A stretch of DNA of 64,000 nucleotides. Origin: Flavobacterium ovatum (GTDB lineage: Bacteria; Bacteroidota; Bacteroidia; Flavobacteriales; Flavobacteriaceae). Below are positions 16,169 to 23,949 of the stretch, one piece after another. The stretch covers positions 620,001 through 684,000 of the forward strand of contig NZ_CP160035.1 in NCBI RefSeq assembly GCF_040703125.1, written 5' to 3'. A program made the translations under genes and the position numbers. Under the pieces are notes generated by a model, which was given only the letters and a program-made list of their open reading frames with translations, was not told the origin of the DNA and ran no database searches. Each line of letters opens with the position of its first letter. Position 1 is the stretch's first letter.

Positions 16169-18406
16169 TTAAAATAAAAACCCAATGCTTATCCAAGAGA
16201 ACCCTTTTGCGTTATCTGGTGACCAAGAGTGCTTAATTTCGATTGGACCAATAATAGTTTCTAGCCCATAACCAATTGCATAACCTGAATATTTAGGCAC
16301 CGAAACCCAGTCATTAATGTTCTTGAAAATTTTATTGCCCAAGTTGGCATAATTAGCAGCAAAGTTAAAATGATTGTTTTTATAAAACTCATAATCCAAA
16401 TTAACCGTTGATTTTATATAACTATTAGCCCCTAAACTTAAAAAATCATAGCCATAAAACGGCCTAAAGTTATTGATTGGATTAAATCCATAGCCACCTA
16501 AAACAAAATTTAAAAAAGGCACACTTTTATCTCCTACTGAAAAACCCGCTTCATTTCTAATTGTTACCGTGAAATTATTGCAAATAGATATTGCTCCCCC
16601 AAAATCTCCTTTCATTATTGTAAATGGATTGAAGGCATTTGTATAATCAGAAGACCATAAATAGGTATTAATGTCTCCTGAAAAATACCATCCTTTTTTT
16701 GGAAAATGTTTATCATCAAGATTGTCAACTTTAAGGTAACCAAAAGCACTTAAATAAGTGCTATTATCTAATACTGGATTCACATTGGACAAGGTTTCTG
16801 ATTTTATTTTTAAATATTTTAACTCCAGACCACCTCCCATTAAAATTTTTTGCAAAAACCAAGATTGAAAATAAACCTGATTGGTTATATCCTTAAAATC
16901 TACATTTACGGTATTTGTTCCTAAAAAGGCAAAATCTAAACTCCCCTGAGTATTGGTTACATTACGGTTAAACTGATTGAACTGCGATTTAAAACCTACA
17001 TTAAAATTATATCCATCCTCTATATAGTAGTCAAAATTATAACGCACGTTGTCCCCTAGTACGATATCTAGAGAGGCAATATCATTTTTAAAAAAACGTT
17101 TCTTTTGCGTTACATTAATTAAAACTGCACTTTTAAACAACTCATCATAATGTAAACCAAATTTCAGAAGTGATTTAATAGGCTGTTCCTTCAATACTAG
17201 ATTTAAATCATCGCCTCCTTCAATATTAGGAGTCAAAAAATAATCAATACTGCTAAAATTATGAGTGGCATCAATATTATTAACTCCTTGCTCTAGTTGT
17301 TTATACGTTATTTCAGTATCTGCCTTAAAACGTAATTTTCCCGTAATATATTCTTTGGTATAATTATCTAACTCATTGCAATTAATCTTCTGAATTTTAA
17401 GTTTCTCCTGTTTTACATTCAAAGGAGGCTTTATATATTCATTATTCTCGTCAACTAAAGCCTTTAATTTTTCATATACTGAAAAAGCAGCTTCTTCCCC
17501 TTTTTTTACAATTTCATCACCTAAGTCAAATGAAATCACCCCATAATCTTTTATATCAGGTTTAATGTAAATATCTGTTTTTAGTACATTCCTCTTCATT
17601 TTTTCAATAGAATGGAGATTGGTGATCTGAACCAATATGCGTGTTGCGTCATTTAAAGCTTTTTTATCTAATAAATCATTTTGTACGTCGACACCAATAA
17701 TAATATCCGCACCTAAAGCCTTTATTTCGTCAATTGGGTAATTATTAGTTACCCCTCCATCTATTAACAATTCTCCATTTAATTCTATTGGAGAAAATAA
17801 AGATGGAAATGCAGCGCTAATAATCATGGCTTGCGCTAAATTACCTTTATCCAAGATAACCTGTTTCCCTGTTTCAATATTAGAACCTATACATAAAAAA
17901 GGGGTAGGTAACTCATTAAAATCCCTAACATACCTTACTCCTCTTGTCAATTTACTTAATAAATTAAAATTGTAAAGTCCTTTAGAAAGTGCTTCTGGAA
18001 TCCCGATTCTAAATTTATCAAAAGGCAACACTAAAGCATACCGTTCATCATTCTGTTTTTCGTAAAAATTCTTTGACGACCTCGGAATATAATCACTTAA
18101 TAATTCATCAAAATTAGTTGCTTTAAATATCGAATCTAATTGAGCCGCATTATAACCTGTAGCATATAGTCCACCCACGATGGCCCCCATACTTGTACCT
18201 CCTATATAATCAACTTTTACTCCTGCCTCTTCGAGTACTTTTAATACCCCAATATGAGCAAAACCCTTTGCTCCACCACCACTCAAAACCAAACCCACTT
18301 TGGGTCTTTTTTGTTCTTGAGCTACAAGCTGAAAACCAGCAAGAAGTAATAGAATAAGAGTGATATATCTTTGCATATATAATAATCGGGTTTTCATAAA
18401 TTCCAT
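16169..18406 (-). CDS. Patatin-like phospholipase fused to Omp85-type barrel
   Basis: Outer-membrane protein of the PlpD/RssA type: a periplasmic lipid acyl hydrolase (patatin) joined to a POTRA-like and BamA/Omp85-like 16-strand barrel. It has a signal peptide (about 11-30, ITLILLLLAGFQLVAQ), oxyanion loop GGGAKG (43-48), nucleophile Ser72 in GTSMG and catalytic Asp216 in DGG. The patatin domain ends near residue 300, a POTRA-like segment covers about 320-390, and beta-barrel strands run to the terminal Phe (WISIGFLF). The better start is probably Met11 (18376), which opens a clean signal peptide. It follows uvrC by 9 bp. An IS3 element sits directly after its stop codon, but the gene itself is complete. 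Confidence 0.92.
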   Translation of the reverse strand: MEFMKTRLLYMQRYITLILLLLAGFQLVAQEQKRPKVGLVLSGGGAKGFAHIGVLKVLEEAGVKVDYIGGTSMGAIVGGLYATGYNAAQLDSIFKATNFDELLSDYIPRSSKNFYEKQNDERYALVLPFDKFRIGIPEALSKGLYNFNLLSKLTRGVRYVRDFNELPTPFLCIGSNIETGKQVILDKGNLAQAMIISAAFPSLFSPIELNGELLIDGGVTNNYPIDEIKALGADIIIGVDVQNDLLDKKALNDATRILVQITNLHSIEKMKRNVLKTDIYIKPDIKDYGVISFDLGDEIVKKGEEAAFSVYEKLKALVDENNEYIKPPLNVKQEKLKIQKINCNELDNYTKEYITGKLRFKADTEITYKQLEQGVNNIDATHNFSSIDYFLTPNIEGGDDLNLVLKEQPIKSLLKFGLHYDELFKSAVLINVTQKKRFFKNDIASLDIVLGDNVRYNFDYYIEDGYNFNVGFKSQFNQFNRNVTNTQGSLDFAFLGTNTVNVDFKDITNQVYFQSWFLQKILMGGGLELKYLKIKSETLSNVNPVLDNSTYLSAFGYLKVDNLDDKHFPKKGWYFSGDINTYLWSSDYTNAFNPFTIMKGDFGGAISICNNFTVTIRNEAGFSVGDKSVPFLNFVLGGYGFNPINNFRPFYGYDFLSLGANSYIKSTVNLDYEFYKNNHFNFAANYANLGNKIFKNINDWVSVPKYSGYAIGYGLETIIGPIEIKHSWSPDNAKGFSWISIGFLF

Positions 18407-18415
18407 TTCTAATAA

Positions 18416-20227
18416 TTAGCTGGGCTCTTGTTCCATTTTTGATTTGTAAAATTCGACAATTTTTTTGGCTTTTGACACTCCAATAACATCCGAAATTTCT
18501 TTTTCAGTCACCAACTGCAATCTTTTAACACTTTTGAAGTGCTGAATCAAAGTAAGCATCGTTTTCTCGCCAATTCCTGGTATGGATTCTATCGAAGAAT
18601 TCAGTGCTTCTTTACTTCGTCGGTCTCTGTGATGAGTGATTCCAAAACGGTGGGCTTCATTTCGCAATTGCTGGATAACCTTCAAAGTCTCTGACTTTTT
18701 ATCTAAATACAAAGGCACCGAGTCTCCAGGATAAAATAATTCTTCCAATCTTTTCGCAATACCAATTATGGCAATTTTTCCTCTCAACTCTAACGCATCC
18801 AAACTTTTCAAAGCCGATGATAATTGTCCTTTTCCACCATCAATAATAATCAAGTTTGGCAAAGGTTCGTTTTCGTCCAGCAAGCGTTTGTAACGGCGGT
18901 ACACCACTTCTTCCATCGAAGCAAAATCATCCGGTCCCACGACTGTTTTGATATTGAAATGTCGGTAATCTTTCTTACTTGCTTTTCCATCCTTAAAAAC
19001 CACACAAGCCGCAACGGGATTCGTTCCCTGAATATTCGAGTTGTCAAAACACTCAATATGTCTCGGTTCTACAGGCAATCGCAAGTCTTTTTGCATTTGC
19101 GCCATAATTCGATTGGTATGACGATCGGGGTCTACAATTTGCAGTTGTTTCAACTGTTCTATTCTATAAAACTTAGCATTACGGATAGACAAATCCAAAA
19201 TCTGCTTTTTATCTCCCAATTGCGGAACGGTCACTTTGAGACTTTCTCCCAAATCAACAGCAAAAGGCACAATCACTTCTCTAGACAGTAATTTGAAACG
19301 ATTCCGGAGTTCGATAATCGCCAATTCTAGCAATTCTTCATCTGTTTCGTCCAATTTCTTTTTAATTTCCATGGTATGCGAACGAATAATAGCACCATGC
19401 GAAATCTGTAAAAAATTCACATAAGCCGCTCCTTCATCAGAAACAATAGAGAACACATCTATATTGGTAATCTTTGGGTTTATAATCGTAGATCGGGATT
19501 GATAATTCTCTAGTATCTCAATTTTTTCTTTGATTTTTTGAGCTTCTTCAAAATGCATATTTTGCGCCAAATCCATCATCACCTTCTTGAAATCTTTCAA
19601 ACTACTCTTGAAATTCCCTTTCAAAATATCCCGGATAGCATCTACTTGTTTTTGGTATTCTTCAAGTGGTTCATGTCCTTCACAAGGCCCTTTGCAATTG
19701 CCAATATGATATTCCAAACAAACCTTAAACTTACCCGAATCAATATTCGATTGACTCAAATCAAAATTGCAGGTTCGCAACGGATAAAGTTCTTTGATCA
19801 ATTCCAAAATCGTACTCACGGTCTTAAAACTCGTATAAGGACCAAAATACTCCGAACCATCTTTGACCATTCTTCGAGTGGCAAAAATTCTCGAAAAAGG
19901 TTCTTTTTTTATACAAATCCAAGGGTAACTCTTATCATCACGCAACAATACATTGTATCGAGGTTGTAGTGTTTTAATCAAATTATTTTCCAACAACAGC
20001 GCATCGGTTTCTGTAGGTACTACAATGTGCTTGATGGTCACAATTTTCTTGACCAAAACATTTGTTTTGGCACTATCATGAACTTTATTAAAATAAGACG
20101 AAACTCGCTTTTTTAAGTTTTTGGCCTTACCCACATATAAAATCTTCCCGTCTTTATCGTAGTATTGGTAGACACCTGGCCCATCTGGCAAAGTTTGTAT
20201 TTGAAGTTCAAGAGGCGGGATTGACAT
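18416..20227 (-). CDS. uvrC: UvrABC excinuclease subunit C
   Basis: Makes both incisions in nucleotide excision repair with UvrA and UvrB. The 603 residues include the N-terminal GIY-YIG nuclease (about 14-95: GPGVYQYYDKDGKILYVGKA), a Cys-containing zone (CNFDLSQ, CLEYHIGNCKGPCEGH), the UVR domain that binds UvrB (about 200-235), the RNase H-like second nuclease (about 380-540: HIECFDNSNIQGTNPVAACV, IIDGGKGQL) and a terminal helix-hairpin-helix pair (IPGIGEKTMLTLIQHF). It is followed after 9 bp by the patatin gene, which it probably co-expresses. Two near-identical TTTTTGATTGCAGATT repeats lie directly upstream. Confidence 0.97.
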   Translation of the reverse strand: MSIPPLELQIQTLPDGPGVYQYYDKDGKILYVGKAKNLKKRVSSYFNKVHDSAKTNVLVKKIVTIKHIVVPTETDALLLENNLIKTLQPRYNVLLRDDKSYPWICIKKEPFSRIFATRRMVKDGSEYFGPYTSFKTVSTILELIKELYPLRTCNFDLSQSNIDSGKFKVCLEYHIGNCKGPCEGHEPLEEYQKQVDAIRDILKGNFKSSLKDFKKVMMDLAQNMHFEEAQKIKEKIEILENYQSRSTIINPKITNIDVFSIVSDEGAAYVNFLQISHGAIIRSHTMEIKKKLDETDEELLELAIIELRNRFKLLSREVIVPFAVDLGESLKVTVPQLGDKKQILDLSIRNAKFYRIEQLKQLQIVDPDRHTNRIMAQMQKDLRLPVEPRHIECFDNSNIQGTNPVAACVVFKDGKASKKDYRHFNIKTVVGPDDFASMEEVVYRRYKRLLDENEPLPNLIIIDGGKGQLSSALKSLDALELRGKIAIIGIAKRLEELFYPGDSVPLYLDKKSETLKVIQQLRNEAHRFGITHHRDRRSKEALNSSIESIPGIGEKTMLTLIQHFKSVKRLQLVTEKEISDVIGVSKAKKIVEFYKSKMEQEPS

Positions 20228-20271
20228 TTTTTGATTGCAGATTGTTGATTAACGATTTTTGATTGCAGATT
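20227..20271. repeat. Two direct copies of TTTTTGATTGCAGATT
   Basis: Copies at 20228-20243 and 20256-20271, 28 bp apart, in the leader of uvrC. I see no symmetry or function; it resembles low-complexity dispersed intergenic sequence. Confidence 0.5.
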
Positions 20272-20442
20272 TCGTTGGAGTGGATCTTTGATTTTTTAAA
20301 ATTAAAAAATTAGCCACATATTAAACGTATTTTACAGATTTTTGTCAAACAAATTTACAAATAACATTTTTCTAAAACGAAAAACTGCTCATAACTTATA
20401 ATTCATCACTTATAATTTATATTTTTAAACTTTATTTAAAAC

Positions 20443-21420
20443 ATGAAGCAACACAAACAGTTAATTATACTAGGAGAAACCATTTTGCCTGGCCAAAGCA
20501 AAACCATCGATATGGAAATTGCCAAATTGCACAATGCTGCCCGACTAAAAATCCCAGTCATCATTCAGCGATCCAAAATCGATGGACCAACCGTACTTTT
20601 TTCGGCAGGTATTCATGGCGACGAAATCAACGGTATCGAAATCGTACGCCAAATCATCACTCAAAAAATTAACAAACCCAAACGAGGAACCATTATTTGT
20701 ATTCCTATCATCAACATGTTTGGTTATATCAATATGTCCCGCCAATTTCCAGACGGACGTGATTTGAATCGTGTATTTCCTGGAAGTAAAAAAGGATCTC
20801 TTGCTAGTAGATTCGCGCACCACATTCTAACTGAAATAATACCACACGTGGATTATGCAGTTGATTTTCATGCCGGTGGAGCTAGTCGTTTCAACGCACC
20901 GCAAATCCGATTGGTACCTGATAATGAAGAACTCAAACAATTGGCCGATATATTCAACGCTCCCTTTACTTTGTTTTCCAAAAATATTTCGGGTACATTT
21001 CGAAATGCTTGTCAAAAAAGCCAAGTAAAAATGCTGCTATTCGAGGGTGGAAAATCATTAGACATCAATGATGATGTTGCACAATCAGGAATAGAAGGTG
21101 TCAAGCGATTTTTATCTTTCCTAGAAATGCTAGACCCAAAACAAAACATTGAGCTAAAAGAAACCGAAAGCATTTACATCAAAAAATCAGTGTGGTTGCG
21201 TGCTAATTGCTCGGGAATGCTTCACGACCACAACAAAATTGGGCAATTTGTCAAAAAAGGGGATCTCCTTGCGACCATCACCGACCCTTTTGGCAAGTTT
21301 GAGCAAAAAGTAAAAGCGCCCAACGATGGTTACATCATCAATGCCAACCATTCGCCAATTGTTTATCAAGGAGATGCAGTGTATCATATTTCCAAAAGTT
21401 TGTATAATGAGCCAGAATAA
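20443..21420 (+). CDS. Succinylglutamate desuccinylase/aspartoacylase family deacylase
   Basis: Zinc-dependent M14-like hydrolase of the AstE/AspA family, 325 residues, cytoplasmic. The zinc motif HGDEINGIE has His58 and Glu61; further conserved blocks are PDGRDLNRVFPG, VDFHAGG (third zinc ligand) and LFEGG (catalytic Glu region). The C-terminal beta domain (about 240-320, with GQFVKKGDLLATI) resembles a biotinyl/lipoyl-type barrel. Substrate is not clear: arginine succinyltransferase pathway genes are absent nearby, so it is better called a generic N-acyl amino acid or amide deacylase. The next gene overlaps its end by 14 bp, so the two are translationally linked. Confidence 0.88.
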   Translation: MKQHKQLIILGETILPGQSKTIDMEIAKLHNAARLKIPVIIQRSKIDGPTVLFSAGIHGDEINGIEIVRQIITQKINKPKRGTIICIPIINMFGYINMSRQFPDGRDLNRVFPGSKKGSLASRFAHHILTEIIPHVDYAVDFHAGGASRFNAPQIRLVPDNEELKQLADIFNAPFTLFSKNISGTFRNACQKSQVKMLLFEGGKSLDINDDVAQSGIEGVKRFLSFLEMLDPKQNIELKETESIYIKKSVWLRANCSGMLHDHNKIGQFVKKGDLLATITDPFGKFEQKVKAPNDGYIINANHSPIVYQGDAVYHISKSLYNEPE

Positions 21421-21976
21421 AAAAGCGTTACGTACCAAATACAAAACACTTAGACAAAACCTCACTACAGAGCAAGTCGAAGAAATGAGTTTGGCGATTG
21501 CCAATAAACTAATCGCTTTTCCTATTTGGGACAAAACCTATTTTCATGTTTTCCTACCCATAATGGAACATAATGAAGTCGATACTGAGTTAATTTTACA
21601 CCTACTTTCTGGTAAAGACAAAGAAATTGTAATCTCCAAAGCCGATTTCGAAACTCGCGGAATGACACATTATCTATTAACAGACAACACCCAAATTAAG
21701 AAAAACGAATATAACATTCCAGAACCTTTGGACGGATTAGAAGTGCCTTCCTCCAAAATTGACGTTGTTTTTATTCCCTTATTAGCCTTTGACCAAAAAG
21801 GAAATCGAGTGGGCTACGGCAAAGGTTTTTACGATAAATTCTTAGCTGAGTGCAAACCAGAAACTATCAAAATCGGACTGTCTTTCTTTGCTGCAGAAAC
21901 AGTTATTGAAGATGTTTTTGAATCTGATATTGCTTTGGATTATTGTGTGACTCCAGAGAAGGTTTATGAATTTTAA
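21407..21976 (+). CDS. 5-formyltetrahydrofolate cyclo-ligase
   Basis: Converts 5-formyl-THF to 5,10-methenyl-THF with ATP, rescuing folate from a storage or inhibitory form. From Met at 21407 the protein is 189 residues, the family's normal size; an earlier in-frame ATG (21326) would lie well inside the preceding gene and add 27 unrelated residues. The N-terminus has KKALRTKYKTLRQNL (basic substrate/ATP region), and the C-terminal ATP-binding signature is FDQKGNRVGYGKGFYDKFL. It overlaps the deacylase gene by 14 bp. Confidence 0.94.
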   Translation: MSQNKKALRTKYKTLRQNLTTEQVEEMSLAIANKLIAFPIWDKTYFHVFLPIMEHNEVDTELILHLLSGKDKEIVISKADFETRGMTHYLLTDNTQIKKNEYNIPEPLDGLEVPSSKIDVVFIPLLAFDQKGNRVGYGKGFYDKFLAECKPETIKIGLSFFAAETVIEDVFESDIALDYCVTPEKVYEF

Positions 21977-22066
21977 ATAAAGTCAACTTTCCAAAAAACG
22001 AATATTTGGAACGCAGATGACGCGGATTCGCTATCGTGAGAACACAGATAAAACGAAAAAATCTAC

Positions 22067-22201
22067 AAATACAAAACAATATTAGCTCTTTGAGCCCCGA
22101 TTGCAGCGATATCCTTGTGGGGCGGGCGTTTATGCCCCACAAGATATAGCGGAAAGCGGGAACCCATATTACCTGAAACTGACAAATGTTTTGCTCCTTA
22201 G
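22067..22201. repeat. REP-like intergenic repeat, copy B
   Basis: Inverted relative to copy A (10473-10620). On the minus strand it reads CTAAGGAGCA, GTTTCAGGTAAT, GTTCCCGC, TTTCCGCTATATCTTGTGGG, stem (CTTGTGGGGC at 22114-22123 with GCCCCACAAG at 22134-22143), then AATCGGGGCT, AAGAGCTAATATTGTTTTG. All blocks match copy A in order, while loop and linker bases differ, which is what selection on the hairpin would give. It lies between the cyclo-ligase gene and the toxin-antitoxin pair. Confidence 0.8.
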
Positions 22202-22222
22202 AAAATACTAAAAGAAAATACT

Positions 22223-22230
22223 TATCTTTG
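22223..22230 (+). promoter_or_regulatory. -7 box (TATCTTTG) of the toxin-antitoxin pair
   Basis: Exact TAnnTTTG match 22 bp before the antitoxin start codon. No clear -33 TTG at the usual distance. Confidence 0.5.
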
Positions 22231-22252
22231 AAATACTAAAATCAAGGAACTT

Positions 22253-22468
22253 ATGGACATGCAATTGACAAAAATGGAATTGATTGAAATGCTTTTGAAC
22301 ACTAAAAAAGAATCCGTTTTAAATAAAATAAAAGCAATTTTAGAATCAGAACAAGAACAGCTTGCCGAAGGTGATTACAAAATCTTGGAAACTCGTAGAG
22401 AAAATCATTTACAAGGAAAAAGCAAATCTTATACTTGGGACGAAGTCAGAAAGAATCTCGCTTCTTAA
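22253..22468 (+). CDS. Antitoxin of a ParE/RelE-type toxin-antitoxin pair
   Basis: A 71-residue acidic protein, 3 bp upstream of a ParE/RelE-like toxin gene. It is helical, and the C-terminal part (RRENHLQGKSKSYTWDEVRK) resembles the toxin-wrapping tail of the addiction-module antitoxins found with such toxins in Bacteroidota. No ribbon-helix-helix or obvious DNA-binding motif is visible, so autoregulation is uncertain. The true start may be Met3. Confidence 0.82.
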   Translation: MDMQLTKMELIEMLLNTKKESVLNKIKAILESEQEQLAEGDYKILETRRENHLQGKSKSYTWDEVRKNLAS

Positions 22469-22471
22469 TCC

Positions 22472-22762
22472 ATGAAATACACATTAAAAATCAAAGAAGA
22501 AGCTTACTTAGATATTAAGGAAGCATATGATTATTATGAAGAGAATAGAAAAGGACTCGGAGAACGATTTCTGGATACTTTAGAGCTTTATTTAGAACGT
22601 GTGACAGTCTATCCTGAGCATTATCAGATAAAGAAAAGTCCATTTAGAGAAGTATTTATCAAAGATTTCCCTTATTTAATCATTTACGAAATTGAAGAGT
22701 ACAAAATTATAGTTTACGCAGTATTTTGTACACATAAAAATCCAAAAAAGAAACCAAAGTAA
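22472..22762 (+). CDS. ParE/RelE family toxin
   Basis: A 96-residue basic protein of the RelE/ParE superfamily: helical hairpin at the N-terminus (KIKEEAYLDIKEAYDYYEEN), then the conserved beta-sheet core and C-terminal strand YAVFCTHKNPKKK, where relatives usually have VFHT.RNPKKW. Members either cleave ribosome-bound mRNA or poison gyrase; the sequence does not settle which. It is co-transcribed with its antitoxin, 3 bp upstream. Confidence 0.88.
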   Translation: MKYTLKIKEEAYLDIKEAYDYYEENRKGLGERFLDTLELYLERVTVYPEHYQIKKSPFREVFIKDFPYLIIYEIEEYKIIVYAVFCTHKNPKKKPK

Positions 22763-22812
22763 TAGAAACACCCTCGAGAAATCAGCGGTTTTTTTGTACT
22801 GAATTCAGACCA

Positions 22813-22844
22813 CAAAAAAACGGACAAGTATTAAACTTGCCCGT
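22813..22844 (-). terminator. Terminator after lspA
   Basis: Stem ACGGACAAGT / ACTTGCCCGT (22820-22829, 22835-22844) with one mismatch and a U-run on the minus strand from the A-run at 22814-22820. It also separates lspA from the converging toxin gene. Confidence 0.85.
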
Positions 22845-22869
22845 TCTATAAATTTTTAAAAATGTATTT

Positions 22870-23475
22870 CTAGTAATCTTCTTTATGAAAAGCTTTTTTG
22901 TTGAAAACGATTAATATTCCAACCCCTGTTGAGATAGCGACATCGGCAATATTGAAGATCGCGTTGAAGAAAGTAAATTCTCTTCCGCCCCAGATAGGCA
23001 ACCAATCAGGTAAATATCCGTGCCAAAAAGGGAAATAAAACATATCGACTACTTTTCCGTGGAAGTATTTTCCATAAGGCTGATCGGTGAAAATAGTCGC
23101 TAATTGCGAGTGACTTTCGTCGAAAATAGCCCCGTAAAAAACAGAATCAATTATATTCCCTAAAGCGCCTGCAAAAATCAATGCAATCGCTATAACCAGG
23201 TAATTTGAACTGTGTTTGCGCTCTACCGAATCCCATAACCAGTAACCGATTCCTCCTACTGCAAAAATTCTGAAAACGGTCAAAAACAATTTTCCGTATT
23301 CACCAGGAATTTTAGTTCCCCAAGCCATTCCTTCATTTTCGACAAAAAGGATTTTACACCAGTTGAAAATTTCTACTTCTTCTCCGAGAATGAAATTGGT
23401 TTTTATATAGATTTTTGAAACCTGATCGACCATTAATATTAAGAATATTAATAGATACGCTTTAAGTAGTGACAT
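22870..23475 (-). CDS. lspA: Lipoprotein signal peptidase (signal peptidase II)
   Basis: Inner-membrane aspartyl protease that removes lipoprotein signal peptides. The 201 residues have four membrane segments. Catalytic Asp144 (KVVDMFYFP) and Asp178 (FNIADVAISTG) are present, as are the conserved Asn stretches VENEGMAWG and GALGNIIDS. It is longer than E. coli LspA (164 aa) because of an insertion between the catalytic aspartates (YLPDWLPIWGGREFTF), the pattern of Bacteroidota. Order ileS - dksA-like - lspA, with a terminator after each of the last two. Confidence 0.96.
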   Translation of the reverse strand: MSLLKAYLLIFLILMVDQVSKIYIKTNFILGEEVEIFNWCKILFVENEGMAWGTKIPGEYGKLFLTVFRIFAVGGIGYWLWDSVERKHSSNYLVIAIALIFAGALGNIIDSVFYGAIFDESHSQLATIFTDQPYGKYFHGKVVDMFYFPFWHGYLPDWLPIWGGREFTFFNAIFNIADVAISTGVGILIVFNKKAFHKEDY

Positions 23476-23512
23476 TATAATTTTTTTAAGTGCGTAAAAA
23501 TACTCTTTTTAT

Positions 23513-23539
23513 CAAAAAAAACGCTCCCAAAGGAGCGTT
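23513..23539 (-). terminator. Terminator after the DksA-like gene
   Basis: Stem AACGCTCC / GGAGCGTT (23520-23527, 23532-23539), 4-nt loop, U-run on the minus strand (A-run at 23513-23520). It lies between the DksA-like gene and lspA, so lspA expression probably depends on read-through or a weak promoter of its own. Confidence 0.85.
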
Positions 23540-23561
23540 AAATAATGCTGTAAGAAACTAA

Positions 23562-23942
23562 TTAACGTTGTAAGTTTTTGGCCTCGATACTCATGGTTGC
23601 ATGAGGAACGATTTTCAATCTTTCTTTCCCGATTAATTTTCCTGTTACTTTACAAACTCCGTAAGTTTTGTTTTCTACACGGAATAATGCGTTTTTCAAG
23701 TCGCGAATAAACTTCTCTTGACGAATAGCCAATTGAGAGTTTGCTTCTTTGGACATGCTTTCACTACCTTCTTCAAATGCTTTGAATGTTGGAGAGGTAT
23801 CGTCTGTTCCATTATTCAAATCATTCATATAAGCACTTTTGATTAAATTCAAATCTGCTTGTGCTTTTTCTATCTTGTTTAAAATAATTACTTTGAACTC
23901 CGCTAAATCAGCGTCTGAGTATCGTGTAGCTTCATCTGTCAT
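23562..23942 (-). CDS. DksA/TraR-like regulator with a single zinc-finger cysteine
   Basis: A 126-residue protein of the DksA/TraR group, which binds the RNA polymerase secondary channel. An N-terminal coiled coil (about 10-90) is followed by the finger region GVCKVTGKLIGKERL...PHATMSIEAKN. Of the four zinc-ligand cysteines of classical DksA only Cys97 remains, so zinc binding in the usual way is not possible, as in cysteine-poor DksA paralogues (DksA2-type). The gene starts 7 bp after ileS and probably shares its transcript. Role in stringent control is inferred from the family. Confidence 0.88.
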   Translation of the reverse strand: MTDEATRYSDADLAEFKVIILNKIEKAQADLNLIKSAYMNDLNNGTDDTSPTFKAFEEGSESMSKEANSQLAIRQEKFIRDLKNALFRVENKTYGVCKVTGKLIGKERLKIVPHATMSIEAKNLQR

Positions 23943-23949
23943 AACCCTA

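Noticed and set aside
19538..19969. 143-codon frame opposite uvrC
   Set aside because: Antisense shadow of a fully conserved uvrC; the composition mirrors the other strand and no start signals are present.
22005..22070. Degenerate phrase AACGCAGATGACGCGGATTCG as a coding remnant
   Set aside because: No frame or family similarity; it resembles common dispersed low-conservation sequence in flavobacterial gaps.
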